A stretch of DNA of 64,000 nt from Sorangium sp051521495 (GCF_051521495.1 NZ_CP150355.1:10478001-10542000); one strand, 5' to 3'; positions 26,358 to 35,356 are shown, numbered from the stretch's first letter. The notes: generated from the sequence alone by a model not told the origin. Numbers and translations: made by a program.

Positions 26358-26495
26358 AGCAGGTCGCCAGGGGCTGAGCGGCGCCGGCAGGCCACCAGGG
26401 ACTGAGCGGCGCCGGCAGGCCACCCCAGGGACTGAGCGGCGCCGGCAGGCCACCAGGGACTGAGCGGCGCCGGCAGGTCGCCAGGGGCTGAGCGC
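26358..26495. repeat. 28-31 bp tandem repeat between convergent genes
   Basis: Four to five copies of a unit reading AGCGGCGCCGGCAGGCCAC followed by CAGGGACTG. It fills the whole space between the stop of the kinase gene and the stop of the cyclic-nucleotide-binding gene. Each unit contains the dyad GCCGGC/GGCGCC, so transcripts from either side would form hairpins; it may serve as a terminator. Confidence 0.8.
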
Positions 26496-26497
26496 GA

Positions 26498-28741
26498 TCA
26501 GCCGAGGACGAAGCGCCGGATGCGCCCGGCGAGGCTCCGGACCTTCTCCTCGGCCTCGAGGTAGCGCTCGGCCGCGTCGCGCAGGTGGGCCTGGCGCGAC
26601 GCCATGAGGAGGCTGAGCTCGATCACGAGCTGCGGGCGCGCCTCGATGATCGGCTGCAGGGCCTCCTTCGTGATCTGGTAGAGCACCACCTCGTCGACCG
26701 CGCGCACCGTCGCGGTGCGCTCCTCGCCCGTGAGCAGCGCGAACTCCCCGAAGACGGCGCCCTTCTCGAGCGCGGCGACCGTCGAGTCCTGCCCGTCGGG
26801 GTGCCGCACCAGGACCTCGACGGCGCCGGACGCGACGACGAACATCGACGAGTCCCGCTGCCCCTGCAGCACGATCCGGTCGAGCGGGCCATACTCGATC
26901 CGGCGCGCCTTCGTGGCGAGCTTGCGGAGCTCGCGATCGAGCAGCGGCTTGAAGACCGGCGTCCTCCGGAGCAGCGTCATGAGGTCCTCGGCGCTCGCCT
27001 CGCGCGCCGCCTTGCTCGGCTCCTCGAGCTCGATCGACGGCGCGGCCCCGTGGCCGTCCCGCCGCTGCAGCGCGGCGAGGTGCGACGGGTTCTTCTCCAT
27101 GTACGCCTCGAGCAGGCTCGCGTTCCGCGGGATGCACTCGTCGCCCGTGTAATCCATGAGGTTCCGCTCGGCGGCCCACCGGGCCACGTCGTTCATCGAC
27201 TTCCGGTACTGCCGGCACGCCGCGGGGAAGATGCCGTCCTGATCGCCGAAGAGCCCCGTCAGCGCCTCGGGCATCAGGCTGAGCCCGAAGAGCCGCATGT
27301 CCCCCCGCTGGTGCCAGAGCGCGAAGTCGCGCCACCGCGGATCGAGGTGCGCGAGCTCCGGAAACGCGAGCACGTTGTTCTTGAGCACCGCCCGCTCCGC
27401 GTCGCGGAACACCCGGTGCCACGTCTCCTGCGCGTTCCACAGGTTGGGGCCGGCGAGCTCGATCGCCTTCTGCAGATCCGCGTGGTGGGCATGGAGGAAG
27501 GCGAGCGTCGCCTTCTGCTTGCGCATCAGGTTCGTCAGGCTCACGGGCCCGGCCGCGAAGAAGCCGGCCGCGCGCGGGGCGATGTGCCGCATGTCCCAGA
27601 CCTGCGCCCACGCGGCGACGTCGATCGACGCGCGGATGGGCGCGAACGCCGCGCCCTGCTCGAAGGCCTCGCGCTCCCCGGGCGAGAGCATGTCCGGGTA
27701 GTCGTGCTTCACGGCCTCGAAGATGCCGAGGCACGTGAGCAGCTCGAGGTAGAGGCCCACCCGGAGCAGCCAGCGGGGGTCGGGGAGGTTGCGCCGGTGC
27801 TGCTCGAGGTCCTGGTGGATGGCCCGGAGGTACAAGAGGGCCTTGTCCATGCCGATGGTCAGCACGGGGAACCACGGGTGATAGCCGACGTGGAGCTCGT
27901 CGATGCCGAGCGCCCGCTGCTGGATCTCCGTGTCCGCCTTGACGAGCCGGTCGAGCAGGCGCGTGTAGAGCGAGCCGAAGCGGCCGGTGTCGAAGATCTC
28001 GATGTCGGTCGATTCGGTGGAGACCGTCCTGCCCGCCTCGCTCAGCTTGATCTCGACCCGGAGCTGCTGCCGGAACAGGCTCGCGAACGTGAACGGCTCG
28101 GCGCCGTCGGTGATGCGCCGCCGGAACGACTCGGGCAGGTCGCTCCAGAAATAACCGCCGCCGGTCTCCTCGCCGGGGGGGTGCGGCACGAGCTGCCGCG
28201 CCGGCACGATGGTGGCGACGTAGACCGTCTGATGGAACGAGTTCCACGGGGCGGGCTCGAGCTGCGGGACGGGGTAGGACGAGGTCGAGACGACCTGCGG
28301 GCTGAGCGGCACGTCCATGATGCCGGGCACCGGGCACGGCTCGCCGTCGCCGGGGCTCGCGGGGAGGAACCACGCGGACATGGTCACCTCGAACGGCCGC
28401 TCGAAGGGGGCGACGAACGCGTAGAGGTCGCGCAGCCGGTAGAGCAGCCACACCTCGTCGCCCAGCTCCGACGGGTCGCCGGAGGTGTTGATGCAGCCGA
28501 CGCGCTCGCTGCACCCGTGCCCCGGATAGAGCGCCTCGTCGACCGGCCGCTTGCCGGGCTCGAACGGGATGAGCTCCAGCGACGGAGAGAGCTCGGCCGA
28601 CTCTTCCTCCGGGCTCTGGCGCGCCTCGAGCTGGCGCAGGTACTGGCGGACCCGGGCGAGCTTGTCCTCCCAGTCCATGCCCTCCACGCGGCTCATCAGC
28701 AGCCGCTTGAACTGCCTCTGGAACTCCTTCGGGGTCATCAT
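26498..28741 (-). CDS. Large protein with C-terminal cyclic-nucleotide-binding domain
   Basis: 747 residues. The last 150 residues form a cNMP-binding barrel: YGPLDRIVLQGQRDSSMFVVASGAVEVLV, then GAVFGEFALLTGEERTATVRAV, which is the phosphate-binding cassette with the expected FGE...R-T-A motif. The first 580 residues have no recognised domain; they contain many Trp, His and Pro residues (for example HVGYHPWFPVLTIGMDKALLYLRAIHQ) and no membrane segment. It may be a cNMP-controlled enzyme whose catalytic part is unassigned. It diverges from the acyltransferase-like gene across a minisatellite. Start ATG 28741 or ATG 28738. Confidence 0.75.
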   Translation of the reverse strand: MMTPKEFQRQFKRLLMSRVEGMDWEDKLARVRQYLRQLEARQSPEEESAELSPSLELIPFEPGKRPVDEALYPGHGCSERVGCINTSGDPSELGDEVWLLYRLRDLYAFVAPFERPFEVTMSAWFLPASPGDGEPCPVPGIMDVPLSPQVVSTSSYPVPQLEPAPWNSFHQTVYVATIVPARQLVPHPPGEETGGGYFWSDLPESFRRRITDGAEPFTFASLFRQQLRVEIKLSEAGRTVSTESTDIEIFDTGRFGSLYTRLLDRLVKADTEIQQRALGIDELHVGYHPWFPVLTIGMDKALLYLRAIHQDLEQHRRNLPDPRWLLRVGLYLELLTCLGIFEAVKHDYPDMLSPGEREAFEQGAAFAPIRASIDVAAWAQVWDMRHIAPRAAGFFAAGPVSLTNLMRKQKATLAFLHAHHADLQKAIELAGPNLWNAQETWHRVFRDAERAVLKNNVLAFPELAHLDPRWRDFALWHQRGDMRLFGLSLMPEALTGLFGDQDGIFPAACRQYRKSMNDVARWAAERNLMDYTGDECIPRNASLLEAYMEKNPSHLAALQRRDGHGAAPSIELEEPSKAAREASAEDLMTLLRRTPVFKPLLDRELRKLATKARRIEYGPLDRIVLQGQRDSSMFVVASGAVEVLVRHPDGQDSTVAALEKGAVFGEFALLTGEERTATVRAVDEVVLYQITKEALQPIIEARPQLVIELSLLMASRQAHLRDAAERYLEAEEKVRSLAGRIRRFVLG

Positions 28742-29049
28742 GCTGCGTCCACCTGCGTTGCCGGGGGCCGGACAGCCCCGCCGCGAGAGCTTACCGGCTT
28801 CGCGCGCACGGCGTCGTGCGATCAGCGCAGCGCGCGGCGTCCCGCGACCACGCGCAGCGCGCGGCGCCCTGCGATCGGCGCAGCGCGCGGCGTCGTGCGA
28901 TCAGCGCAGCGCGCGGCGTCCCGCGACCACGCGCAGCGCGCGGCGCCCTGCGATCGGCGCAGCGCGCGGCGCCGCGCGATCAGGGCCGAGACGGCATCCG
29001 TGCGAGCCCCTTGCGGCGCCGCGTCTCGGAAGGTACGGGCTCGAGCCCT
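28742..29049. other. Divergent intergenic region filled by a higher-order repeat
   Basis: Holds the promoters of both flanking genes and the 79-bp repeat; no other element recognised. Confidence 0.5.
28811..28984. repeat. 79-bp higher-order tandem repeat made of three 26-27 bp subunits
   Basis: Copy 1 spans 28811-28889 and copy 2 28890-28968, virtually identical. Within each, three subunits share the ending GCGCAGCGCGCG and differ in their first half (GCGTCGTGCGATCA, GCGTCCCGCGACCAC, GCGCCCTGCGATCG). A partial third copy follows. The identity of the two copies implies recent duplication or homogenisation. Confidence 0.85.
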
Positions 29050-30186
29050 ATGGCCATCGAGATCCGCGAGCTTCGGAAGGGCGACAAGAAGGTCCTCAAG
29101 GACTTCCTGAACGTGGTCGACACCGTCTACGAGGGTGAGCCCAACTATATCCGCCCGCTCGATTTGGACATCTCCGATCGGCTCGACAAGAAGAAGAACC
29201 CGTTCTTCGAGCACGCCGAGGGGACGGCGTGGGTGGCGTACAAGGACGGCCGGCCGGCGGGCCGTATCACCGCGCAGGTCGATCACGAGCACCTGCGGGT
29301 CCACCGCGACGACACCGGCTCCTTCGGCTTCATCGACACGATCGACGACGCCGAGACGGCCGGGGCGCTGCTCGCCGAGGCCTCGGGCTGGCTGCGCGCG
29401 CGCGGGATGAAGCGCATGCGGGGCCCCTACTCGCTCTCGACCAACGAGGAGATCGGCTGCCTCATCGAGGGCTTCGAGCGCCCGCCGGTGATGATGATGC
29501 CCTACCACAGGCCGCACCAGGGCCGGCTCATCGAGCAGGCGGGGCTCGAGAAGGTGAAGGACCTCTACGCGTGGGGCTACGAGGTCGGCAAAGTCCCCGC
29601 CCGGGCGCAGAAGGCCCACGCCGAGATCCTGGCGATGCCGGAGGTGGAAACGCGCTGCGGCGATCCGAAGAACCTGCTCCGCGACATCCGGATCCTGATG
29701 GACGTCTACAACGACGCCTGGAGCGACAACTGGGGCTTCGTCCCGATGACCGAGAAGGAGCTCGTCAAGTGGTCGAAGGACGTGCGGCTCATCCTGATGC
29801 CCGAGCTCACGAAGATCACGTTCATCAACGGCGAGCCGGCCGCCGTGGCGCTCGGGCTGCCCGACCTCAACCAGCTGATCAAGGACTTCCGCGGCAAGCT
29901 CCTCCCGGCCGGCATCTTCAAGCTGCTGTGGCGGCTGCGCGTGCGCGGCCCGAAGAGCGGGCGCCTCGTCGTGCTCGGCATCCGCAAGAAGTGGCGCCAC
30001 GTGCGGCGCTACGCCGGGCTCAGCGCCTTCCTCTACGTCGAGATGAACCGCGCGGGGCACCTGCTCGGCATGACGCACGGCGAGCTCGGGTGGACGCTGG
30101 AGGACAACGCCGCGATCAACGCGGGCATCCGGCTGATGGGCGGCCACGTCTACAAGAAGTACCGCGTCTACGAGCGGGCGCTGTGA
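29050..30186 (+). CDS. GNAT-like acyltransferase family protein
   Basis: 378 residues from the ATG at 29050; the frame continues upstream only through the repeat. The N-terminal part resembles a GNAT fold: IEIRELRKGDKKVLKDFLNV, then FFEHAEGTAWVAYKDGRPAGRITAQVD as beta strands 2-4, and a Gly-rich GPYSLSTNEEIGCLIEGF. It includes YHRPHQGRLIEQAGLEKVKDLYAWGYE, and a second GNAT-like unit follows, ending in MGGHVYKKYRVYER. Related proteins (YghO-like/COG0454-type) have no established substrate. It starts a same-strand run of five genes and lies 70 bases before an epimerase gene. Confidence 0.65.
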   Translation: MAIEIRELRKGDKKVLKDFLNVVDTVYEGEPNYIRPLDLDISDRLDKKKNPFFEHAEGTAWVAYKDGRPAGRITAQVDHEHLRVHRDDTGSFGFIDTIDDAETAGALLAEASGWLRARGMKRMRGPYSLSTNEEIGCLIEGFERPPVMMMPYHRPHQGRLIEQAGLEKVKDLYAWGYEVGKVPARAQKAHAEILAMPEVETRCGDPKNLLRDIRILMDVYNDAWSDNWGFVPMTEKELVKWSKDVRLILMPELTKITFINGEPAAVALGLPDLNQLIKDFRGKLLPAGIFKLLWRLRVRGPKSGRLVVLGIRKKWRHVRRYAGLSAFLYVEMNRAGHLLGMTHGELGWTLEDNAAINAGIRLMGGHVYKKYRVYERAL

Positions 30187-30256
30187 TGGACGCGGGCGCC
30201 TGCGCCGCGGGGCGCCGGTGCGCGCTGCGCTGGGACCGGAGAGGAGGAGCGGATCG

Positions 30257-31255
30257 ATGAGGGTGCTGGTCACGGGCGCGAGCGGGTTCCTCGGCTCGCA
30301 CGTCGCCGAGCAGCTCGTGCAACAGGGGCACAGCGTCGTCGCCCTGGTGCGGCGCTCGTCGAACACGAGGTTCCTGGCGTCGCTGCGCGGCGTCGAGCTC
30401 GCGTACGGCGCCGTCGAGGACGCGGAGAGCGTCCGCCGCGCGGCCCTCGGCCCGCCTGGCGTCGACGCGATCGTGCACTCGGCCGGGCTGGTCAAGGCGC
30501 GCGACGAGGCCGAGTTCTTCCGGATCAACGTCGACGGCACGCGCAACCTGCTCGACGCGGCGAAGGCGGCGCCTGCGGGGGCGCTCCGGCGCTTCGTGTT
30601 CGTCTCGAGCCTCGCCGCCATCGGCCCGAGCCTGGACGGGCGCCCCGTCGCCGCCGACGCGCGCCCGGCCCCGGTGACGCGCTACGGGCGCTCGAAGCTC
30701 GAGGCCGAGCGGCTGGTCCTCGCCGAGAAGAGCGCGTTGCCGGTGGTCGTCGTGCGCCCCCCGATGATCTACGGGCCGCGCGACCAGGAGTCGTTCGCGT
30801 TCTTCCAGAGCGTCGCGCGCCGCTTCCTCCCGATGCTCGGCGACGGCAGGAACACGCTCAGCGTCATCTACGCCTCCGACGCGGCCGCCGCGTGCATCCG
30901 GGCGATCGAGAGCGACGTGCCGAGCGGCCGCGCTTACTTCATCGACGACGGAAGCGTGTACGTGTGGCGCGACATGCTGGCGGACGTGGAGGCGGCGCTC
31001 GGCGCGCGGGCGCTCGTCCGTGTCGGCGTCCCGTTCTCGCTCGTTCGCGGCGCCGCGCTCGCGAGCGAGGGGCTCGGCCGCCTCACGGGCAAGGCCGTGA
31101 TGCTGACGCGCGACAAGCTGAACGAGCTCTCCGCGTCGCACTGGGTCTGCGACTCGAGCGACGCCCGCAGGGAACTCGGCTGGACGCCCGAGGTGAGCTG
31201 GGCCGAGGGGACGCGCCGGGCGGTCGCCTGGTACCGCGAGCACGGCTGGTTGTGA
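30257..31255 (+). CDS. NAD-dependent epimerase/dehydratase family protein
   Basis: 332 residues of the extended short-chain dehydrogenase fold. The NAD-binding loop is GASGFLGS close to the N-terminus. FVSSLAAIGPS gives the catalytic Ser region, and RYGRSKLEAERLV carries the Tyr-x3-Lys pair. VVVRPPMIYGPRD is the typical substrate-side loop. The sequence is close to the 3-beta-hydroxysteroid dehydrogenase/dihydroflavonol reductase-like branch rather than to nucleotide-sugar epimerases. The ATG at 30257 follows GGAGGAG. Substrate is not identifiable. Confidence 0.85.
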   Translation: MRVLVTGASGFLGSHVAEQLVQQGHSVVALVRRSSNTRFLASLRGVELAYGAVEDAESVRRAALGPPGVDAIVHSAGLVKARDEAEFFRINVDGTRNLLDAAKAAPAGALRRFVFVSSLAAIGPSLDGRPVAADARPAPVTRYGRSKLEAERLVLAEKSALPVVVVRPPMIYGPRDQESFAFFQSVARRFLPMLGDGRNTLSVIYASDAAAACIRAIESDVPSGRAYFIDDGSVYVWRDMLADVEAALGARALVRVGVPFSLVRGAALASEGLGRLTGKAVMLTRDKLNELSASHWVCDSSDARRELGWTPEVSWAEGTRRAVAWYREHGWL

Positions 31256-31313
31256 CGTGACGCCGCGCCGCGCGCCGTTTGACGCTCGCCCGCGGCCTCC
31301 GTACCGTAAACGC

Positions 31314-32234
31314 ATGCCCCGCTGTCCGCCGGTTGCACCGGGCCTCGTCGCGATGGCGCTCGGCCTGACGGCGGCGTCCGCGCAGGCAGAGGAGCCGCCT
31401 CGTGACGGCGTCGTCGCGGCGGCACCGGGCGCGAGCGACGCCGCGGCGGCGCCGGCTCCGCGCGCCGCGCCGGGCGCCGCCGCCCCTCGGTCGGCCCTGC
31501 GCGGCGCCGTCGTGGTGGCGGTGGACGACGCGAGCGCCGAGGCGGCCCGCTCGCTCGCGCGGACGATCTACGGCGACCCCGCGCTTCGCCCGCCCATCGA
31601 CGAGGCGACCGCGCAGGTGCTCGCCGGCGATCCGCCGCAGCCGGGCGCGCCGGCCTCCGTGAAGGAGCTCGCGGAGGTGCGTCGCTCCGCCGGGCGCGCC
31701 GAGTCCGAGCCGGTCGCGCGCGGGCTGCTCGCGTCGCTCGGCGCGGGCGCAGGCGCGGCGCTCGTCGTCGCGGTGAGCACGGCGCACGGCCACCCCGTGG
31801 CGCGCGTGCTCCGGGTCGCGGGCGCGAGCTACGCGCCGCTCGAGCTCGGCGCGACGGTCCAGCGGACCGCGGACGGCGCGGCCGCCCCCGCCGCGGCGAG
31901 GTTCGACTGGCCCGGCGCGGGCGCGGCCGTCCGCGCGCTGCTCGCTGGAGACGAGCGGAGCGGAGGCGCGGTGGGCGGCGCCGCGACGCCGCCCGCGTCA
32001 TCGCGGCGCGGCCCGGTGGGCCCTCGCGCCGACGCCACTCCGGCGGCGCCGAAGGCCGCGGGTAGCGGCCCTGGCTCGTCGGAGCCGTCGGAGCGGCGCT
32101 CGACGTGGAGCTCCCCCTGGTTCTGGGGGCCGCTCGCGGGCGTCGTCGTCACGGGGATCGCCGTGCTGGTGCTGGCCCAGACGAGCGGCGATGACGGCGA
32201 CACCGTGCACCTCCGGGGTCGGATCGCGCCATGA
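31314..32234 (+). CDS. Secreted Ala-rich protein with C-terminal membrane anchor
   Basis: About 306 residues. A signal peptide is followed by a low-complexity Ala/Pro segment, a conserved-looking core (LRGAVVVAVDDASAEAARSLARTIYGDPALRPPIDE and ASLGAGAGAALVVAVSTAHG), a Pro/Ser linker and a C-terminal helix WFWGPLAGVVVTGIAVLVLA. No family recognised. Its stop overlaps the ATG of the next gene (ATGA), so it is translationally coupled to the MA-like peptidase homologue. Confidence 0.65.
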   Translation: MPRCPPVAPGLVAMALGLTAASAQAEEPPRDGVVAAAPGASDAAAAPAPRAAPGAAAPRSALRGAVVVAVDDASAEAARSLARTIYGDPALRPPIDEATAQVLAGDPPQPGAPASVKELAEVRRSAGRAESEPVARGLLASLGAGAGAALVVAVSTAHGHPVARVLRVAGASYAPLELGATVQRTADGAAAPAAARFDWPGAGAAVRALLAGDERSGGAVGGAATPPASSRRGPVGPRADATPAAPKAAGSGPGSSEPSERRSTWSSPWFWGPLAGVVVTGIAVLVLAQTSGDDGDTVHLRGRIAP

Positions 32235-33379
32235 CGCGCTCGTCCCGGCGCAGCCCGACGGCGTTGGGGCTGAGGCTCGCCGCGCTGCTGTGCCTCGCGA
32301 TCGTCGCCGCGCCCGCGGGTCTCGCCGTCGCCGGGCCCCGCGTCTACGACGCGCCCGCCGCGCCGGCCGAGGGCAGCGCCGCGCTCGCCGTCCCGCCTCC
32401 TCCGCCCGCGTACCACACCGAGGATCTCGGCTGGATCGAGTTCGCCTATCACCCGTCGACCCGCGACCGTGTCCGCCCCTTGATCGCCCGCGCCGACGGC
32501 ATCCGCGCGGAGCTCGGCGCCCTGCTCGGCCGCGACGTCCTTGCCGCTCCGGTGAAGGTCCGTATCGCGGACGTCCCTGCCGAGCTCGACGACCTCGTCC
32601 CCGGGGGCCTCGCGGGCCCCGCGACCGCCGTCTCGTTCGGCGCGCTGCGGCTCGCGGTCCTGAGCGCCTCTCCGCGGCTCGGCGCCGAGGCGCCCGATCT
32701 CGAGGACGCCTTCCGTCACGCGCTCGCGCACCTCGCCCTGGACGAGGCGACGGGCGGCGCCGTTGTCCCGCGCTGGTTCCACGAGGGGTTCGCGGCCCAC
32801 GCCGCCGGCGACCACGTCGCTCGACGCGCGCAGACGCTCTCGGTCGCCGCGCTCCGGGGGCGCCTCCTTCCGCTCGACGAGCTCGAGGCGCGCTTGCCGG
32901 ATGCCGGGGAGGCTGGCTCGGTGGCCTACGCGCAGGCGGCCGACGTCGTCCGCTTCCTCGTCGAGAGCGAGCGGCGGCAGAGCTTCGCGCGCGCGCTGGC
33001 GGAGGTGCGCGCCGGCGTGCCGCTCGAGGCCGCGCTCGAGGCCGCCTATGCCTCGACGGGCCGCGAGATCGCGCTCGCGTGGCGCGCCGATGTCGCGCGG
33101 CGCTACGGCTTCGTCCCGGTGCTGGCGGGCTCGCTGCTGTTGCTCGGGCTGCTCGTCTGCGGCCGGGTGGCCGTGCGGCGGCTCCGCGACCGGAGAGCGC
33201 CGCCGCCTCTGGCGCCTCGCCGGCGGCTCCGCGCGGCGCCGGAGGCGCGCCACCGGCCCGCGCGCCCGTCCACGGTCCAGCTCGTGGCCAGCCTGGGCGT
33301 GCGCCACCGCAACGAGGCGGACGGCGATGCGGACATCCCGAAGGTGGAGCACAACGGCCAATGGCACACGCTCCATTGA
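32231..33379 (+). CDS. MA-family (gluzincin-like) peptidase homologue, degenerate zinc motif
   Basis: 382 residues with a signal peptide, a periplasmic domain and a transmembrane helix (FVPVLAGSLLLLGLLVCGRVAV) near residue 300. The domain matches peptidase MA-like proteins: FRHALAHLALDEA corresponds to the zinc-binding helix and PRWFHEGFAAHAAG to the WxxEG-x-A motif. In active members the first is HExxH; here it is HALAH, so the catalytic Glu is replaced by Ala while both His and the downstream Glu remain. It may bind zinc without cleaving. Starts at an ATGA overlap and overlaps the next gene by 19 bases. Confidence 0.75.
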   Translation: MTRSSRRSPTALGLRLAALLCLAIVAAPAGLAVAGPRVYDAPAAPAEGSAALAVPPPPPAYHTEDLGWIEFAYHPSTRDRVRPLIARADGIRAELGALLGRDVLAAPVKVRIADVPAELDDLVPGGLAGPATAVSFGALRLAVLSASPRLGAEAPDLEDAFRHALAHLALDEATGGAVVPRWFHEGFAAHAAGDHVARRAQTLSVAALRGRLLPLDELEARLPDAGEAGSVAYAQAADVVRFLVESERRQSFARALAEVRAGVPLEAALEAAYASTGREIALAWRADVARRYGFVPVLAGSLLLLGLLVCGRVAVRRLRDRRAPPPLAPRRRLRAAPEARHRPARPSTVQLVASLGVRHRNEADGDADIPKVEHNGQWHTLH

Positions 33380-34212
33380 ACGCCGCGGGGGTGAAGGCCG
33401 CGGAGGAGGGCCGCCCCCCGCCTGACGGCGCCGGACCGCAGCGCCGCCTGATCGAGCTTGCGCTCGGCGCGGCCTGGCTCGTCGGCCTCGCCGCGGCCCT
33501 GCAGATCGTCGCCGTGCTCCTGTCGTCGAGCCCGCTCGCGGCGGCGCTCGCGGGCGCGGTCGTCGCCGACGTCGTCGCGGCGCGAGCCGGCGTGCTGTGG
33601 ATCGACCCTCTGGAGCGTGAGGACCCAGGCCGCCGCGCGCGTGCCGCCCGTCGCGTCGGGCTCGGCGCGGCGCTGGGCGCGCTCGCGGTGCTGCTCACGC
33701 TCGGCATCTCCGCGGCGCTCGGGTGGGCGACCGTCGAGGCCGGGGCGCCGTCGGTGAGCTTCGGCTTCGCCCTGGCGCGCGCGATCGCCCTCGCCGTGCG
33801 CGACGAGCTCCTGCTCACCGGCATCCCGTTCGCCGCCGCGGCGCGCGCCGGCCTCTCGCCCCGTCCCGCGCTGGTCTTCTCCGCCCTCGCGCACGGCGCC
33901 GCCCTCGGGCTCGCGCCGGGCGCGTCCGTGTCGAGCTTCGCCCTCGCGACCGCGCTCGGCGCGCTCGCCGCGGCGCTCTTCCTGCGATGCCGCGGGATGC
34001 TCGCTGCGGTCGCCGTCCACGCGAGCTTCACCGCGCTCGCGGGCGCGGGTCTGCGCGGCGCCCTGCTCGATGCCACGTGGGCCAGCGGCACGCTCGCCGT
34101 GGGGACGCAGGCCTCCGGCCGGCCGGCCTGGCTCGGCGCGGCCGTGCTCGCGATCCTCGCCGCGCTCGCCCTCCGCGCCGGCACGCCGCGGCCCGACCGT
34201 CCGGCGCGGTGA
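33361..34212 (+). CDS. CPBP-type intramembrane protease homologue, altered motif 1
   Basis: 283 residues with six to eight hydrophobic segments. The CPBP/Abi (Rce1-like) motifs are present but changed: motif 1, normally EExxxR, reads DELLLT in AVRDELLLTGIPF; motif 2 FxxxH is intact in FSALAHGA; motif 3 has the His in AVHASFTALAG. Loss of the first Glu (to Asp) and of the Arg may weaken or alter activity. It overlaps the end of the degenerate MA-like gene, so two unusual protease homologues are co-expressed. The ATG at 33361 gives a 30-residue N-terminal tail before the first helix. Confidence 0.7.
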   Translation: MAHAPLNAAGVKAAEEGRPPPDGAGPQRRLIELALGAAWLVGLAAALQIVAVLLSSSPLAAALAGAVVADVVAARAGVLWIDPLEREDPGRRARAARRVGLGAALGALAVLLTLGISAALGWATVEAGAPSVSFGFALARAIALAVRDELLLTGIPFAAAARAGLSPRPALVFSALAHGAALGLAPGASVSSFALATALGALAAALFLRCRGMLAAVAVHASFTALAGAGLRGALLDATWASGTLAVGTQASGRPAWLGAAVLAILAALALRAGTPRPDRPAR

Positions 34213-34555
34213 GCGCCCGCGCGGCCGCGCGGCCGCCTCAGAAGAGCGCTCGCCGCCGCGCCGGCATGAAGCGCGCCTCGCCTGCGTTGTAGTTCCGGAC
34301 AGCGGCGCTGGACGTCCATCGCAGCTGCTCACTCGACCTCTCCCCCTCCAGCTTCGGACGCTCGGCGCGTCACATCCACCGGAGCGACACCGACATTTCA
34401 CAGCGCCGTGAGAGCACGTGCCGCGCGAGCGGATCGCGGGCGAACACGCGCAATACCGCACAGCGCCTCACCCCCCGGACACGGCTATGTCATATTTCAG
34501 CGCACCGCGTCAAGCACACATTGACGCAGCGCCTTCGAGGAACCAACGATCAGGT
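34213..34555. other. Intergenic stretch, relatively AT-rich near its end
   Basis: No gene seen. The last 100 bases should hold the promoter of the decad-repeat lipoprotein and contain the inverted repeat listed separately. Confidence 0.4.
34507..34527. promoter_or_regulatory. Inverted repeat GCGTCAA-N7-TTGACGC
   Basis: A perfect 7-bp dyad with a 7-base spacer, 28 bases upstream of the lipoprotein ATG at 34556. Spacing and position suit an operator; a leader hairpin is also possible. Confidence 0.35.
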
Positions 34556-35356
34556 ATGCACTGCGAAAGGATCCTCCGGATTGCGCCGCTGACGCTGCTC
34601 GCGCTCGCGTCGGCGGGCTGCGGCATGGCGACGATGATCGACACGAACACGCGCTCCATCCAGGCGACGACGGAGGAGATGCGGCGGACCCGCGCGACGA
34701 TCGAGGATTCGAATCAGACACTGCGGAGCTCGCAGGAGAGCATCGATCGCCTCGTCGAGCTGCGTGAGCCGATGGAGAAGCTCGCCGAGATGCAGAAGGC
34801 GATGGATCGGCTGGCCGAGCTCAAGGGATCGATGGACGCGATGCAGCGGAGCCTGCAGGCGACCGCGAGCCTCGAGCAGTCGATGAATCGGCTGAGCGAG
34901 ATGAAGGCCACCATCGCCGCGATGAACGAGAGCCTCGCGGGCATCCGGGGGCCGCTCACGGACGTCGCCGCCCTGAACGCACCGATGCGCGACGTCGCCG
35001 CCCTGGACGCGCCGATGCGCGACGTCGCCGGGCTGAAGCAGCCGATGGAGCAGGTCGCGACGCTGCGCGAGCCGATGAAGGAGGTGAGCAAGCTGTCGGC
35101 GCCGATGGAGGAGATCAGCCAGATCGGGGGCGATTCATCGCGTCAGACCGGCCTTGTCGCCCTCGGCCTGCTCGGCTGGGGCGTCGTGACGTTTCTCGGC
35201 GTGTACTTCGGTGTCCAGGCCGGAACCCGCCGCCAGCAGCGCCTGGCGCAGGGAGACAGGGACTCGAGCGCGGGGCCGGCACCGGCCGAGCCCGCGCCGC
35301 GCGTCCTCGCCGAGAGCCGGAGCTTCGAGCGCCGGGCCCAGATCAAGTCGATGTGA
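34556..35356 (+). CDS. Lipoprotein with coiled coil and 10-residue repeats
   Basis: 266 residues. The ATG at 34556 is followed by a signal peptide with lipobox LALASAGC. Residues 30-140 form a Met/Glu/Arg-rich helical region. From roughly 140 to 195 there are five consecutive decads of the form (N/D/K/R/S)-(A/Q/E)-PM-(R/E/K)-(D/Q/E)-V-(A/S)-x-L. A transmembrane-like helix (GLVALGLLGWGVVTFLGVYFGV) follows, then an Ala/Pro-rich tail. Having both a lipid anchor and a helix would tether it at two points. No family recognised. Confidence 0.7.
   Translation: MHCERILRIAPLTLLALASAGCGMATMIDTNTRSIQATTEEMRRTRATIEDSNQTLRSSQESIDRLVELREPMEKLAEMQKAMDRLAELKGSMDAMQRSLQATASLEQSMNRLSEMKATIAAMNESLAGIRGPLTDVAALNAPMRDVAALDAPMRDVAGLKQPMEQVATLREPMKEVSKLSAPMEEISQIGGDSSRQTGLVALGLLGWGVVTFLGVYFGVQAGTRRQQRLAQGDRDSSAGPAPAEPAPRVLAESRSFERRAQIKSM

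Noticed and set aside
26585..29110. 841-codon plus-strand frame
   Set aside because: Antisense to the cyclic-nucleotide-binding gene and then through the 79-bp repeat; no motifs.
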